A DNA stretch of 64,000 bases from Pseudarthrobacter sp. AL07 (GTDB lineage Bacteria; Actinomycetota; Actinomycetes; Actinomycetales; Micrococcaceae): positions 1 to 64,000 of the forward strand of contig NZ_JASBRB010000014.1 in the NCBI RefSeq assembly GCF_029960665.1, read 5' to 3'. Both the position numbers and the translations under genes were made by a program. A model generated the notes under the pieces. That model searched no databases. It saw nothing but the letters and a program-made list of their open reading frames with translations, and was not told where the DNA came from. Below are positions 1 to 7,688 of this stretch, in pieces. The first letter of the stretch is position 1. Every line of letters starts with the position of its first letter.

Positions 1-86
1 AACCAACACCAACCCTGCCAGCCAGTCCCAGACCAGCCACATCAAGACTCACAGTCGGATATTTTACTTTTCACAAGCCGCCCCTG

Positions 87-147
87 GTTGCTCTGCCACT
101 TGTGGTCCCCAAAACCATGGTTTAGCAGCCGTACGTGACAGAGCAAC
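87..147. repeat. Nested inverted repeats upstream of the first gene
   Basis: A 13-base arm at 87-99 (GTTGCTCTGCCAC) is matched by its inverse at 135-147 with one mismatch. Inside the loop, at 112-123, lies a perfect 12-base palindrome, AAACCATGGTTT. The structure ends 39 bases before the gene starting at 187, so it could be an operator or a leader hairpin for that gene. It has no T-run and does not look like a terminator. Bases 1-86 show no gene. Confidence 0.5.
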
Positions 148-186
148 AGGAGGTGGGCGGTCCGGGAACCGCGGGATAATGGAAGC

Positions 187-504
187 ATGGGCAATCAGGA
201 CCCGGACCCCTGGGCGGAATTCGACAGGCTCAAGCCCGCCGGCCCGGACCGCGTGGCTGGTTATCCCGGCGGCGAACCGGTGGGCTTTGGCTTCAGGACG
301 GGTGTGCGCAGCGCCAAAGTGGCCTTCGGCTTCGCCGTCTACGCGCTAGCGCTCGGCACCACTCTGGTCCTCACCGGCGCCGTGGTCTTCATCGCCCAGG
401 GCCAGTGGCTGCTGCTCGGGCTGATGGCGCTGATCGAGGCCGTCTTTGTCTACGGGTTCATCCGGCTGGCGCGCCAGGCTCGCAACCGGCGCGCATCCGG
501 CTAG
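187..504 (+). CDS. Small hypothetical membrane protein (two TM helices)
   Basis: A 105-residue protein. The first 40 residues are polar and Pro/Gly-rich. Two hydrophobic segments follow at about residues 43-66 and 70-92, separated by a short turn, and the tail is Arg-rich (RLARQARNRR). This predicts an inner-membrane hairpin with a cytoplasmic basic C terminus by the positive-inside rule. The start has only a weak GGA upstream. It stands alone: the next gene downstream is on the opposite strand and is broken. I do not recognise a family and infer no function. Confidence 0.7.
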   Translation: MGNQDPDPWAEFDRLKPAGPDRVAGYPGGEPVGFGFRTGVRSAKVAFGFAVYALALGTTLVLTGAVVFIAQGQWLLLGLMALIEAVFVYGFIRLARQARNRRASG

Positions 505-523
505 TACTTAGCGCGGGGCACTG

Positions 524-824
524 CTATGACCGCGCGGCGCGGATGGCCCGGCCCGCAGCGGCGCCGGCCGCCAGAATCACCGGGTCAAGGCACAGCAGGG
601 TGACCACGGCGTTGGGACGGAACGCGGCGTGACCACCTCCGCTCCGGTGCACACCCAGCGGCAGCAGCATCCCGCCGCCAGCTTCGCCGCCTCCCCCGAA
701 CCCGAACGACACCAGGGCAACCGGGACGATTTCTTCCCCGCCCACCTGGACGGCCTGGGCCATAGGCCTTGGTGACGCCGATGTTTTTGAAGGTGTCAAC
801 AAAGGACGAAGAGGAGTAAGACAT
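524..824 (-). pseudogene. GerW/YtfJ-like protein gene, frameshifted
   Basis: Two minus-strand frames join into one recognisable protein. The first begins MSYSSSSFVDTFKNIGVTKAYG at the ATG ending at 824, 10 bases downstream of a GGTG-rich stretch. The second continues QAVQVGGEEIVPVALVSFG, then a Gly-rich stretch, then GGHAAFRPNAVVTLLCL to the stop at 524. The order (KAYG, a pair of V-G-E strands, PVALVSFGFG, a Gly-rich loop, RPxAV) is that of the sporulation protein YtfJ/GerW family, which also occurs in non-sporulating actinobacteria. The frames are joined by removing one base from the GGG run at 757-759. A sequencing error in this homopolymer is possible; otherwise the gene is inactive. About 99 residues would be restored. 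Confidence 0.75.
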
Positions 825-1153
825 AACCTCACCAGAACCGTGCGCGGGGCGATCACCATGGGTGAGCGGCCGACGTCGGGCCCTCCTCCGGGATCCGCAT
901 TGCAGCGGGGTCCTGCCCTTGCAATACTTCGGGGATGCCCCGGCCACACCGGACGAGTCGTTCATCCTCACGGACCGGGACACCATCGCCAGCGTCCAGC
1001 AGGCCCACCGGGAGGCTTGCGAACAATCGCGCCAAGCGAACGTCGCTGTCGGATCTCGACGACGTGCTCCGCGGCAACCGCCAGCGTCAGCGCACCGGCG
1101 GCAGGGCGCCGGCGGCAGGGCACCGGCGCCGGCCCCGCCAGGTCAAGCTCGGG
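825..1153. other. Intergenic stretch without an intact gene; possible coding remnant
   Basis: No ORF here has a convincing start plus family match. On the plus strand about 905-1030 reads as coding-like protein (QYFGDAPATPDESFIL...). The coding-like character then moves to another frame (SLSDLDDVLRGNRQRQ), as expected for an old frameshifted remnant. I cannot name its family. The stretch lies between two minus-strand genes and probably contains the promoter of the broken GerW-like gene. Confidence 0.35.
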
Positions 1154-1621
1154 TCAGGCCTTGTTGGCCGTCGCTGCGGCCGAGAGTGCAGCCAGCCCAC
1201 GCTCGAAATCGCCGCCGACCATCTTGTCCATGTCCATAAACAGGACAAAAACCTTCGCGAGGCCCTTGTTCTCCCCGGTCATCCGCCACGTGACCTGGGT
1301 GCCGCCGTCGGCCGGTGTGAACGCAAACGTAGTGGGATTCACAGCCTTGAACGGCTTTGTGAACTCAAGACGGACCTTGATACTCCGGGGGAACTCGGAC
1401 TCGACAATCTCCATGTTGCCGCTGCCTGCTTTGCGGTTGCCGCTCCAGGCATACTTGGCCCCCACACCGGCGTCACTGCCCGAATACGAACGGTTCAATT
1501 CCGGATCCACGTTCTCCCACGGCGACCATTTGGTCCACTCGAGAAAGCTGTTGACCAACGGAAACACGTCTTCCGGAGGCGCAGGAATAAGGGCACTGCG
1601 GGTGACTTCGTAGGATGACAT
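1154..1621 (-). CDS. SRPBCC-fold protein
   Basis: 155 residues. It opens with the usual pattern of the START/SRPBCC (polyketide cyclase/dehydrase) family: RSALIPAPPEDVFPLVNSF, followed by WTKWSPWE and a strand-rich middle. The late section GGTQVTWRMTG and a C-terminal amphipathic helix complete the helix-grip fold. The family binds hydrophobic ligands in a central cavity; no catalytic residues can be assigned. The gene is monocistronic and divergent from the phosphoesterase at 1777, sharing a 155-base promoter region. The function is unknown beyond the fold. Confidence 0.85.
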   Translation of the reverse strand: MSSYEVTRSALIPAPPEDVFPLVNSFLEWTKWSPWENVDPELNRSYSGSDAGVGAKYAWSGNRKAGSGNMEIVESEFPRSIKVRLEFTKPFKAVNPTTFAFTPADGGTQVTWRMTGENKGLAKVFVLFMDMDKMVGGDFERGLAALSAAATANKA

Positions 1622-1776
1622 GCCGCAATCATAGGTGGAAGGGCGGGTGAATCCACCGGCCCCGGAGGGGCAACAGTTCTCGTGTTCACCACCTGTTCCG
1701 GAACCCGATACCTGACTCTCCTACAGTCGCAGGATCGACGGCCGGACGTGCGGCCGCACCAGCGAAAGAGGCAACG

Positions 1777-2967
1777 ATGACCACCGGACTCCACCAGCAC
1801 AACCTCAGCCGGAGGGCCGCGATGACGGCCGCCGGGACTCTTGGCGCACTGGGACTCGCAGTGGCGGCAGCGGCCGGAAGCAGCGCCGCGCCGGGTGCGA
1901 AGGCACCCAGGCCCACCCTGGCATTCCGGCCAGACGGCGGTTTCAAGGTGGTCCAGTTCAACGACACCCAGGACGACGAGCAGACGGACCGCCGCACGAT
2001 CGAACTCATGGACAAGACCCTGGACGCGGAGAAGCCGGACTTCGTCGTGATCAACGGCGATGTGATCAACGGCGGCTGCGACTCCGAGCTGGAGGTCAAG
2101 CAGGCACTCAACCATGTGGTCCAGCCCATGGAGCGCCGGCAGATCCCGTGGGCCGTCACGTTCGGCAACCACGACGAGGATTCCGTGGCACGGACGGGCA
2201 TGACCGAGGCCAAAATGCTGCAGTTCCTGCAGACCTACGAATTCAACATGAACGGCGACTCCACGCCGGGGCTCACCGGGACGTCGAACTCGCTGCTGCT
2301 CGTGCAGTCGGCCAAGTCCAAGGAGCCGGCCTTCGGCCTGTGGCTTATCGACACCGGCCGATATGCACCGGACGCCATCAATGGACAGGACTTCGAAGGC
2401 TACCCCGACTGGGACTGGGTACGCATGGACCAGGTCACCTGGTACCGCAACCTGTCCATCGCTACCGAGCAGAAGTACGGCAAGAGGGTCCCCTCCCTCA
2501 TGTGGGGCCACATTGCGCTCCACGAGCACCGCAACATGTGGTTCGCCAGCCTCGACTCGCGGACGGACGCCGATCACACCCGGGCCCTCACGAAGCACAA
2601 CATCGTCGGCGAACGGAACGAGGACGAGTGCCCCGGCCCCATAAACTCCGGCCTGTTCAACGCCTTCCTGGAGCGCGGGGATGTGCTCGGCTACTTTGTG
2701 GGCCACGACCACGTGAACACCTACGTGGGCAACTACTACGGGGTGCAGCTCGGCTACGCCCCCGGAACCGGATTCGGCGCCTATGGGCTCCCCGGCGCTG
2801 AACGGAACCGCCTGCGCGGCGCCCGGGTCTTCGAGCTGGATGAGAACCACCCGGGAATCTACAAGGACACCCGGCTGGTCTTCGCAAAGGACCTGGGCAT
2901 AGATCTGATGGCCAACGACCAGCCGATAGCTCCGCAGCCGCTGGATCCGCGGCAACTCCAGCGCTGA
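1777..2967 (+). CDS. Tat-exported metallophosphoesterase (calcineurin-like)
   Basis: 396 residues. The N terminus has a twin-arginine signal (SRRAAM, residues 11-16), then a hydrophobic Ala/Gly core to about residue 38. Metal-binding motifs of the calcineurin-like superfamily follow in order: FNDTQD (about 61-66, replacing the common DxH), NGDVINGG (93-100), FGNHD (129-133), MWGHIALHEH, and GHDH with GHDHVN near residue 305. Purple-acid-phosphatase-like proteins of this length hydrolyse phosphomonoesters or diesters outside the cytoplasm; the substrate is unknown. SD-like GAAAGAGG precedes the ATG. A strong hairpin follows the stop. Confidence 0.9.
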   Translation: MTTGLHQHNLSRRAAMTAAGTLGALGLAVAAAAGSSAAPGAKAPRPTLAFRPDGGFKVVQFNDTQDDEQTDRRTIELMDKTLDAEKPDFVVINGDVINGGCDSELEVKQALNHVVQPMERRQIPWAVTFGNHDEDSVARTGMTEAKMLQFLQTYEFNMNGDSTPGLTGTSNSLLLVQSAKSKEPAFGLWLIDTGRYAPDAINGQDFEGYPDWDWVRMDQVTWYRNLSIATEQKYGKRVPSLMWGHIALHEHRNMWFASLDSRTDADHTRALTKHNIVGERNEDECPGPINSGLFNAFLERGDVLGYFVGHDHVNTYVGNYYGVQLGYAPGTGFGAYGLPGAERNRLRGARVFELDENHPGIYKDTRLVFAKDLGIDLMANDQPIAPQPLDPRQLQR

Positions 2968-2979
2968 CCTGCACCTGAT

Positions 2980-3018
2980 AGCGGCGGTGCCTCCATTTGA
3001 AGTGGAGGCACCGCCGCT
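2980..3018. terminator. Rho-independent-type terminator after the phosphoesterase
   Basis: Perfect 16-base inverted repeat: 2980-2995 (AGCGGCGGTGCCTCCA) and 3003-3018, with a 7-base loop. It begins 12 bases after the phosphoesterase stop. It lacks a long T-run, as is common in high-GC actinobacteria. The opposite gene ends at 3111, so it may serve both directions. Confidence 0.8.
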
Positions 3019-3110
3019 GCGGCGAGTTGGCCGCCGCCCGGTTACCCGGCGCAGCTGCACCGCCTTACCCGGCGCAGCCGCACCACCGCCGCGTCAAACC
3101 CGGCAGGGGC

Positions 3111-4325
3111 TCAGCTGAGGTATCCGTTCGGGTTGAGGACGTACTTCGTGGCTGCACCGGCGTCGAATTCGGCGTAGCCCTTGGGCGCCTCTTCAAGGGT
3201 GATCGCCTTCGCGTTGACGTTCTTGGCGATGTTCACCTTGTCGTTCAGGATGGCCATCATCAACTGGCGGTTGTACTTCATCACCGGGCACTGGCCGGTA
3301 GTGAAGCTGAGCGACTTCGCCCATCCGGTACCCAGGCTGAGGCTTAGCGAACCAGTCTTGGCAGCCTCGTCAATTCCGCCCGGATCGCCGGTGACGTACA
3401 GGCCCGGGATGCCCAGGGCACCACCGGCGGCGGTGATGTCCATGAGCGAATTCAGCACCGTGGCGGGCGCTTCCTTGGCGTCATGGCCGTGACCGCGCGC
3501 CTCAAAGCCCACGGCGTCCACGCCACAGTCCACCTCCGGCACACCCAGGATCTGTTCGATCTGCTCCGCCGGGCCGCCCTTGGTCAGATCCACCGTTTCA
3601 CAGCCAAAGCTGCGTGCCCTCGCCAACCGGTCCTCGTTCAGGTCCCCCACAATCACGACGGCGGCACCGAGCAGATGCGCGCTGGTAGCCGCTGCGAGGC
3701 CAACAGGACCCGCGCCAGCCACATACACCGTGGAACCGACGCCTACGCCGGCGGAAACGGCCCCGTGGAAGCCGGTGGGGAAAATGTCCGACAGCATGGC
3801 CAGGTCAAGGATTTTCTCCATGGCCCGGTCCTTGTCCGGGAACTTCAGCAGGTTCCAGTCGGCGTACGGCACCAGCACGTAATTCGCCTGGCCACCCACC
3901 CAGCCACCCATGTCCACGTACCCGTAGGCGCTGCCCGGGCGGTCCGGGTTCACGTTCAGGCAGATGCCTGTCTTGCGTTCCTTGCAGTTCCGGCACCGGC
4001 CGCAGGCGATATTAAATGGAACCGAACAGAGGTCTCCGACTTTAATGAACTCGACGTCGCGGCCCACCTCCACTACCTCGCCGGTAATCTCGTGCCCGAG
4101 CACCAGGTCGGCCGGGGCAGTGGTACGCCCGCGGACCATGTGCTGGTCCGATCCGCAGATGTTGGTGGCCACGGTCTTCAGGATTACCCCGTGGTTGACC
4201 GCCCGCCCCACGTTCGCGGGGTTCACGCCCGGTCCGTCTTTCAGTTCGAAGGTTGGATAGTCGATGTCGATCAGCTCGACCTTGCCGGGCTCCTTATAGG
4301 CAACGGCTTTGTTCCCTGTCATCAT
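3111..4325 (-). CDS. fdhA: Glutathione-independent formaldehyde dehydrogenase (zinc alcohol dehydrogenase family)
   Basis: About 404 residues from the ATG at 4325; a second ATG at 4322 is better spaced from GAGGAG. N-terminal GroES-like zinc domain: ICGSDQH with the catalytic Cys, GHEITGEVVEVG with the catalytic His-Glu, and four structural-zinc cysteines in CGRCRNCKERKTGIC. Rossmann domain: VAGAGPVGLAAA, then GDLNEDRLARA at the NAD-binding acidic position. Length and the insert around PDRPGSAYGYVDMGGW match the Pseudomonas putida-type FDH, which oxidises formaldehyde or other aldehydes with NAD and tightly bound cofactor. Probably monocistronic. Aldehyde detoxification is the likely role. 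Confidence 0.88.
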   Translation of the reverse strand: MMTGNKAVAYKEPGKVELIDIDYPTFELKDGPGVNPANVGRAVNHGVILKTVATNICGSDQHMVRGRTTAPADLVLGHEITGEVVEVGRDVEFIKVGDLCSVPFNIACGRCRNCKERKTGICLNVNPDRPGSAYGYVDMGGWVGGQANYVLVPYADWNLLKFPDKDRAMEKILDLAMLSDIFPTGFHGAVSAGVGVGSTVYVAGAGPVGLAAATSAHLLGAAVVIVGDLNEDRLARARSFGCETVDLTKGGPAEQIEQILGVPEVDCGVDAVGFEARGHGHDAKEAPATVLNSLMDITAAGGALGIPGLYVTGDPGGIDEAAKTGSLSLSLGTGWAKSLSFTTGQCPVMKYNRQLMMAILNDKVNIAKNVNAKAITLEEAPKGYAEFDAGAATKYVLNPNGYLS

Positions 4326-4491
4326 GCTCTCCTCGCGTCGGCACGGCGTGTCTTCGTGAGGCAGCCGTGAGCTGTGAAGTGTTGCAATGGATCCCCTACG
4401 TGCAGGCCTGCCCGTTGCTTGAGCAGTTTGATGTTTTCCTGACGTCGGGGGTTCGGTCAGTCTAGGCACGGCAGCTCCGCGGGGTCTAGGG

Positions 4492-4578
4492 TTACGGGCC
4501 TAATGTTTTTGCGCTGCCGCCGGTCAGCACTTCGAAGCGCTGCCGCTCCGGGTTGTGGCGGATGGTGACATCCTGCAT
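4492..4578 (-). pseudogene. GNAT (YjdJ-like) acetyltransferase N-terminal stub
   Basis: A 28-residue ORF, MQDVTIRHNPERQRFEVLTG and on, starts at an ATG with a good SD (GAGGAG, 5-base spacing). It then stops at 4492. The sequence is the usual first strand-helix opening of small GCN5-related N-acetyltransferases of the YjdJ/DUF1540-like type, which run to about 95-110 residues; everything downstream is missing. It is most simply the 5-prime end of a gene deleted next to the formaldehyde dehydrogenase. Translation may still occur but no functional acetyltransferase could be made. Confidence 0.55.
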
Positions 4579-4832
4579 GGGATCTCCTCGGTTCGGCTTT
4601 CGCTTCAGCTTAAACCTGGCACCCCCGCCGTTATTTCGTCGCCCTCTGGAAGGCCCGATCGAGCGCAGCCACCGATGCTTCGGCAATCTCGAGCGACCGC
4701 CAGTCATCGAATCCAGCCGCGACGCCGCGGCATGTCGGTGACTCAGCGGCCCAAGCCTTGTAGTGTCGTGGGCAATGGGCAAGGACTCCCCCTGCCGCCC
4801 AATAGCAGCAAACCGTGAACGTAGGAGCGAAC

Positions 4833-5159
4833 ATGACTGTTGACGAGAACGAAGCCCAAGTCCTGGAGCAATGGACCCACCGGCTTGCCCAGGCACTGCA
4901 GATCCTGGATCTGGCCGTGGATCAGGAACTCCTCCTAGACCTGGCCAGAAAGTCCGCCGGCTCGGTGATCCATGCGGCCGCCCCGGTCACCACGTTCCTG
5001 GTGGGCTACGCCGCCGGGCTCGCCGCCGGACACGGGGCAGGGTCCAAGGCCGGGTCGACGGCGGCAGTCACGCAAGCGGCCGACGTCGCCTTCCGGCTGT
5101 GCGAGGACGGGCACGACGGCGGCCCGGCGGCCGGGGGCTGGGCAGACACCGGTCAGTAG
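4833..5159 (+). CDS. DUF6457 domain-containing protein
   Basis: 108 residues from the ATG at 4833, which has SD AGGAG 5 bases upstream. The pattern VLEQWTHRLAQALQ...VDQELLLDLARKSAG...HAAAPVTTFLVGYAAG is that of DUF6457, a small helical family. In actinobacteria it is typically encoded beside molybdenum-cofactor and formate-dehydrogenase-like genes. Here it is followed, convergently, by an FdhF/YdeP molybdoenzyme ending at 5222, which supports a link to molybdoenzyme maturation by context only. The C terminus is Gly/Asp-rich and probably disordered. No catalytic motif is visible. Confidence 0.8.
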   Translation: MTVDENEAQVLEQWTHRLAQALQILDLAVDQELLLDLARKSAGSVIHAAAPVTTFLVGYAAGLAAGHGAGSKAGSTAAVTQAADVAFRLCEDGHDGGPAAGGWADTGQ

Positions 5160-5221
5160 CAGGTCCCGGATCTCCCTCGGCGGTTCTGGCCCGGTTCTGC
5201 CGCCCCAACCGCCGACAGCCC

Positions 5222-7549
5222 CTATCTCGCGGCGGTCGGTTCACCAACCAGCACGGCCACAGGCTCCAGCCTGACGATCACGGCCTTGGACGCCGGCGTC
5301 TGGCTGCCCTCGGCCACACTTTCCAGCGGCACCAGCACATTGGCCTCAGGATAGTAAGCCGCCGCGCAGCCGGCCGCAGTGGGGTACGAGACCACCCGGA
5401 AGTTGCGCAGCACGCGCTCCACGTTGTCCTCATACACGCCGTGGATGTCCACGTGCTGACCGTCGCTGAGCCCCAGTTCGGCGAGGTCCCCGGGGCTGAC
5501 AAACACCACTTCACGGCCCTTCTTGATGCCCCGGTAGCGGTCGTTGTTGCCGTAAATGGTGGTGTTGAACTGATCGTGCGAGCGCATGCTCTGCAAGATC
5601 AGCGTTCCGGCCGGCCGCTCCACATGCTCGAGCTCGTTAACCGTGAGCATAGCCTTGCCGGTAGGGGTTGTGAACGTCCGCGAATCCCGTGGCCCGTTCG
5701 GCAGCACAAAGCCGCCGTCCTGCCGGATCTTCAGGTTGTAGTCCTCGCATCCACTGACCACGTGCGAGATGTGGTCCCGGATGAGGTCGTAGTTCTTCTC
5801 GAAACCGGCCCAGTCCGCCTGTACCGACTCACCCACCACCTTTTGCGCCAGCCTGCTGACGATGGCCACTTCGGACAGCAGGTCCGGGGCAACGGGCCGC
5901 ACTGTTCCGTGCGAGGCGTGAACTGCGCAGACGGTGTCCTCCACAGACACAAACTGCGGACCGGATTCCTGCATGTCAATCTCCGTGCGGCCCATCGTGG
6001 GCAAGATCAGGGCCTCGGATCCGGTGACAGTGTGCGAGCGGTTCAGCTTGGTGGAAATCTGGACCGACAGCTCGGTCCTTTCCATCGCCGCGAAGGCGGC
6101 ATGGGTGTCCGAAATGGCTCCCACGAAATTGCCGCCCATGGCCACGAAAACCCTGATGCCGCCGTCGCGCATTTGCCTGATGGTTTCCACGGCGTCGATG
6201 CCGTGTTCACGTGGCGGCTCAAACCTGAATTCCTTGCCCAGCGCGTCCATAAAGGCCGGCGGCATCTGTTCCCAAATGCCCATGGTCCGATCGCCCTGGA
6301 CGTTACTGTGCCCGCGGATGGGCGACGCGCCGGCGCCGGGCTTGCCGATGTTGCCACGGAGCAGCAGGAGGTTGATGATCTCCTTGATGGCGGCCACACC
6401 CTTCTTTTGCTGGGTGATACCCATGGCCCAAGTGATGATCACCTTCTCCGCCCTCAGATAGCGGTCCGCCAGTTCGTCGATTTCCTCCGTCCGCAGCCCG
6501 GTAGCCTCCAATACTGCAGCTTCGTCCAGCTGGGAAAGGTGCTCGCGGAGCTCCTCCAGACCTTGGCAGTGTTCGGCGAGGAATGCGTGGTCCAGCACGG
6601 TCCCCGGATTCGCGGCCTCGGCGTCGAGGACCCGCTTGGAAACTGCCTGGAGCAAGGCCATGTCACCACCGATGCGTACCTGTAGGAACTGATCGGCAAT
6701 CTCCGTGCCGCGGCCAATGATTCCCTTGACCTTTTGCGGGTTCTTGTACCGCATCAGGCCCGCTTCCGGCAGCGGATTCACGGCAACAATGCTGGCACCG
6801 GCCTCTTTGGCCTCCTCCAGAGCGGTCAGCATCCGGGGGTGGTTGGTGCCCGGGTTCTGGCCCATGACGATGATCAGGTCCGCTTTGGCGTAGTCGTCGG
6901 CGGAGACGGTAGCCTTGCCGATGCCGATGGTCTGGCCCATGGCCCAGCCCGAAGACTCGTGGCACATGTTGGAGCAGTCCGGCAGGTTGTTGGTTCCGTA
7001 GGCCCGGACAAACAGCTGGTAGAGGAACGCGGCCTCGTTGGAGGTCCGGCCGCTGGTGTAGAAGGCGGCCTGGTCCGGGCTCGGCAGTCCCTTGAGCTTG
7101 TCCGCGACGATGGTAAAAGCCTGCTCCCAGCTGACGGGACGGTAGTGGTCCTCCCCCGCGGGCTTGTGCACGGGCTCGGTAAGGCGTCCCTGCATCCCCA
7201 GCCAGTACTCGGACCGCTGCCGAAGTTCACTGACCGGGTTCTCAGCCCAGAATTCGGGGCCGATCACCACCGGTGTGGCCTCCCAGGTGACCGCCTTGGC
7301 ACCGTTTTCGCAGAACTCAAACGTCTTCCGGTGGCTGGGGTCCGGCCACGCGCAGCTCATGCAGTCGAAGCCATCTTTCTGGTTCAGTGCCAGCAAGGTT
7401 TTAGCGGTCCTGACCGCCCCCATCTGCTGCACGGCCGGCTCCAGGGAATGGTAGACGCCCGGGACTCCGGCGGCCCACGACTTCGGGTGGCCGCTGACCT
7501 CGATCTCAGCCTCGTTGGCCTCTTCCACGCGCGGGTTCTTGCGTGCCAC
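5222..7549 (-). CDS. FdhF/YdeP family molybdopterin oxidoreductase
   Basis: 775 residues from the GTG at 7549, chosen because AAGGAGA lies 7-8 bases upstream; the frame is open further but without an SD. A Cys-containing N-terminal segment (FDCMSCAWPD...FCENGAKAVTW) resembles the 4Fe-4S region. The molybdopterin domain follows, with the motif DCSNMCHESSG, where the second Cys sits at the SeCys/Cys molybdenum-ligand position of formate dehydrogenases, then MGQNPGTNHPR. C-terminal MGD-binding part: RSHDQFNTTIYGNNDR. Family members are formate-dehydrogenase-like; YdeP is linked to acid resistance and its substrate is uncertain. No FdhD or electron-transfer subunit lies in the window, only the DUF6457 gene. 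Confidence 0.88.
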   Translation of the reverse strand: MARKNPRVEEANEAEIEVSGHPKSWAAGVPGVYHSLEPAVQQMGAVRTAKTLLALNQKDGFDCMSCAWPDPSHRKTFEFCENGAKAVTWEATPVVIGPEFWAENPVSELRQRSEYWLGMQGRLTEPVHKPAGEDHYRPVSWEQAFTIVADKLKGLPSPDQAAFYTSGRTSNEAAFLYQLFVRAYGTNNLPDCSNMCHESSGWAMGQTIGIGKATVSADDYAKADLIIVMGQNPGTNHPRMLTALEEAKEAGASIVAVNPLPEAGLMRYKNPQKVKGIIGRGTEIADQFLQVRIGGDMALLQAVSKRVLDAEAANPGTVLDHAFLAEHCQGLEELREHLSQLDEAAVLEATGLRTEEIDELADRYLRAEKVIITWAMGITQQKKGVAAIKEIINLLLLRGNIGKPGAGASPIRGHSNVQGDRTMGIWEQMPPAFMDALGKEFRFEPPREHGIDAVETIRQMRDGGIRVFVAMGGNFVGAISDTHAAFAAMERTELSVQISTKLNRSHTVTGSEALILPTMGRTEIDMQESGPQFVSVEDTVCAVHASHGTVRPVAPDLLSEVAIVSRLAQKVVGESVQADWAGFEKNYDLIRDHISHVVSGCEDYNLKIRQDGGFVLPNGPRDSRTFTTPTGKAMLTVNELEHVERPAGTLILQSMRSHDQFNTTIYGNNDRYRGIKKGREVVFVSPGDLAELGLSDGQHVDIHGVYEDNVERVLRNFRVVSYPTAAGCAAAYYPEANVLVPLESVAEGSQTPASKAVIVRLEPVAVLVGEPTAAR

Positions 7550-7619
7550 GTTGCACTCTCCTTGGTTCGAGCTCTCTCGCCGTCGTGACGCACCGGTTTT
7601 CTGCAGTGCGACGGTCCCA

Positions 7620-7686
7620 GTCCACCCTATCGAGGGGTTCATCCAAGTCAAGAAGGACTAACGGCAAACGTCTGGGTAGGGTGGAC
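7620..7686 (+). promoter_or_regulatory. Inverted repeat that could mask the terC ribosome-binding site
   Basis: GTCCACCCTA at 7620-7629 is exactly inverted at 7677-7686 (TAGGGTGGAC), and the second arm contains the GGGTGG Shine-Dalgarno-like run just before the ATG at 7689. If transcription starts upstream of 7620 the two arms could pair across 47 bases and block translation. The canonical motifs of the manganese yybP-ykoY riboswitch, often found before TerC/Alx genes, are not visible, so this is a candidate only. Confidence 0.35.
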
Positions 7687-7688
7687 AG

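Noticed and set aside
862-1618. Plus-strand open frames over 862-1239 and 935-1618
   Set aside because: They overlap the SRPBCC gene antisense or mix two frames; no start signal and no family match. Kept only as a possible remnant.
1495-3060. 521-residue minus-strand open frame over the phosphoesterase gene
   Set aside because: Antisense shadow of a confidently identified gene with GC-rich third positions; no SD or family pattern.
4871-6685. 604-residue plus-strand frame over the DUF6457 and molybdoenzyme genes
   Set aside because: Shadow frame; the sequence is low-complexity Arg/Gly/His/Leu and the two real genes explain the region.
7550-7688. Manganese yybP-ykoY riboswitch before terC
   Set aside because: The expected conserved loops were not seen in the 139-base gap.
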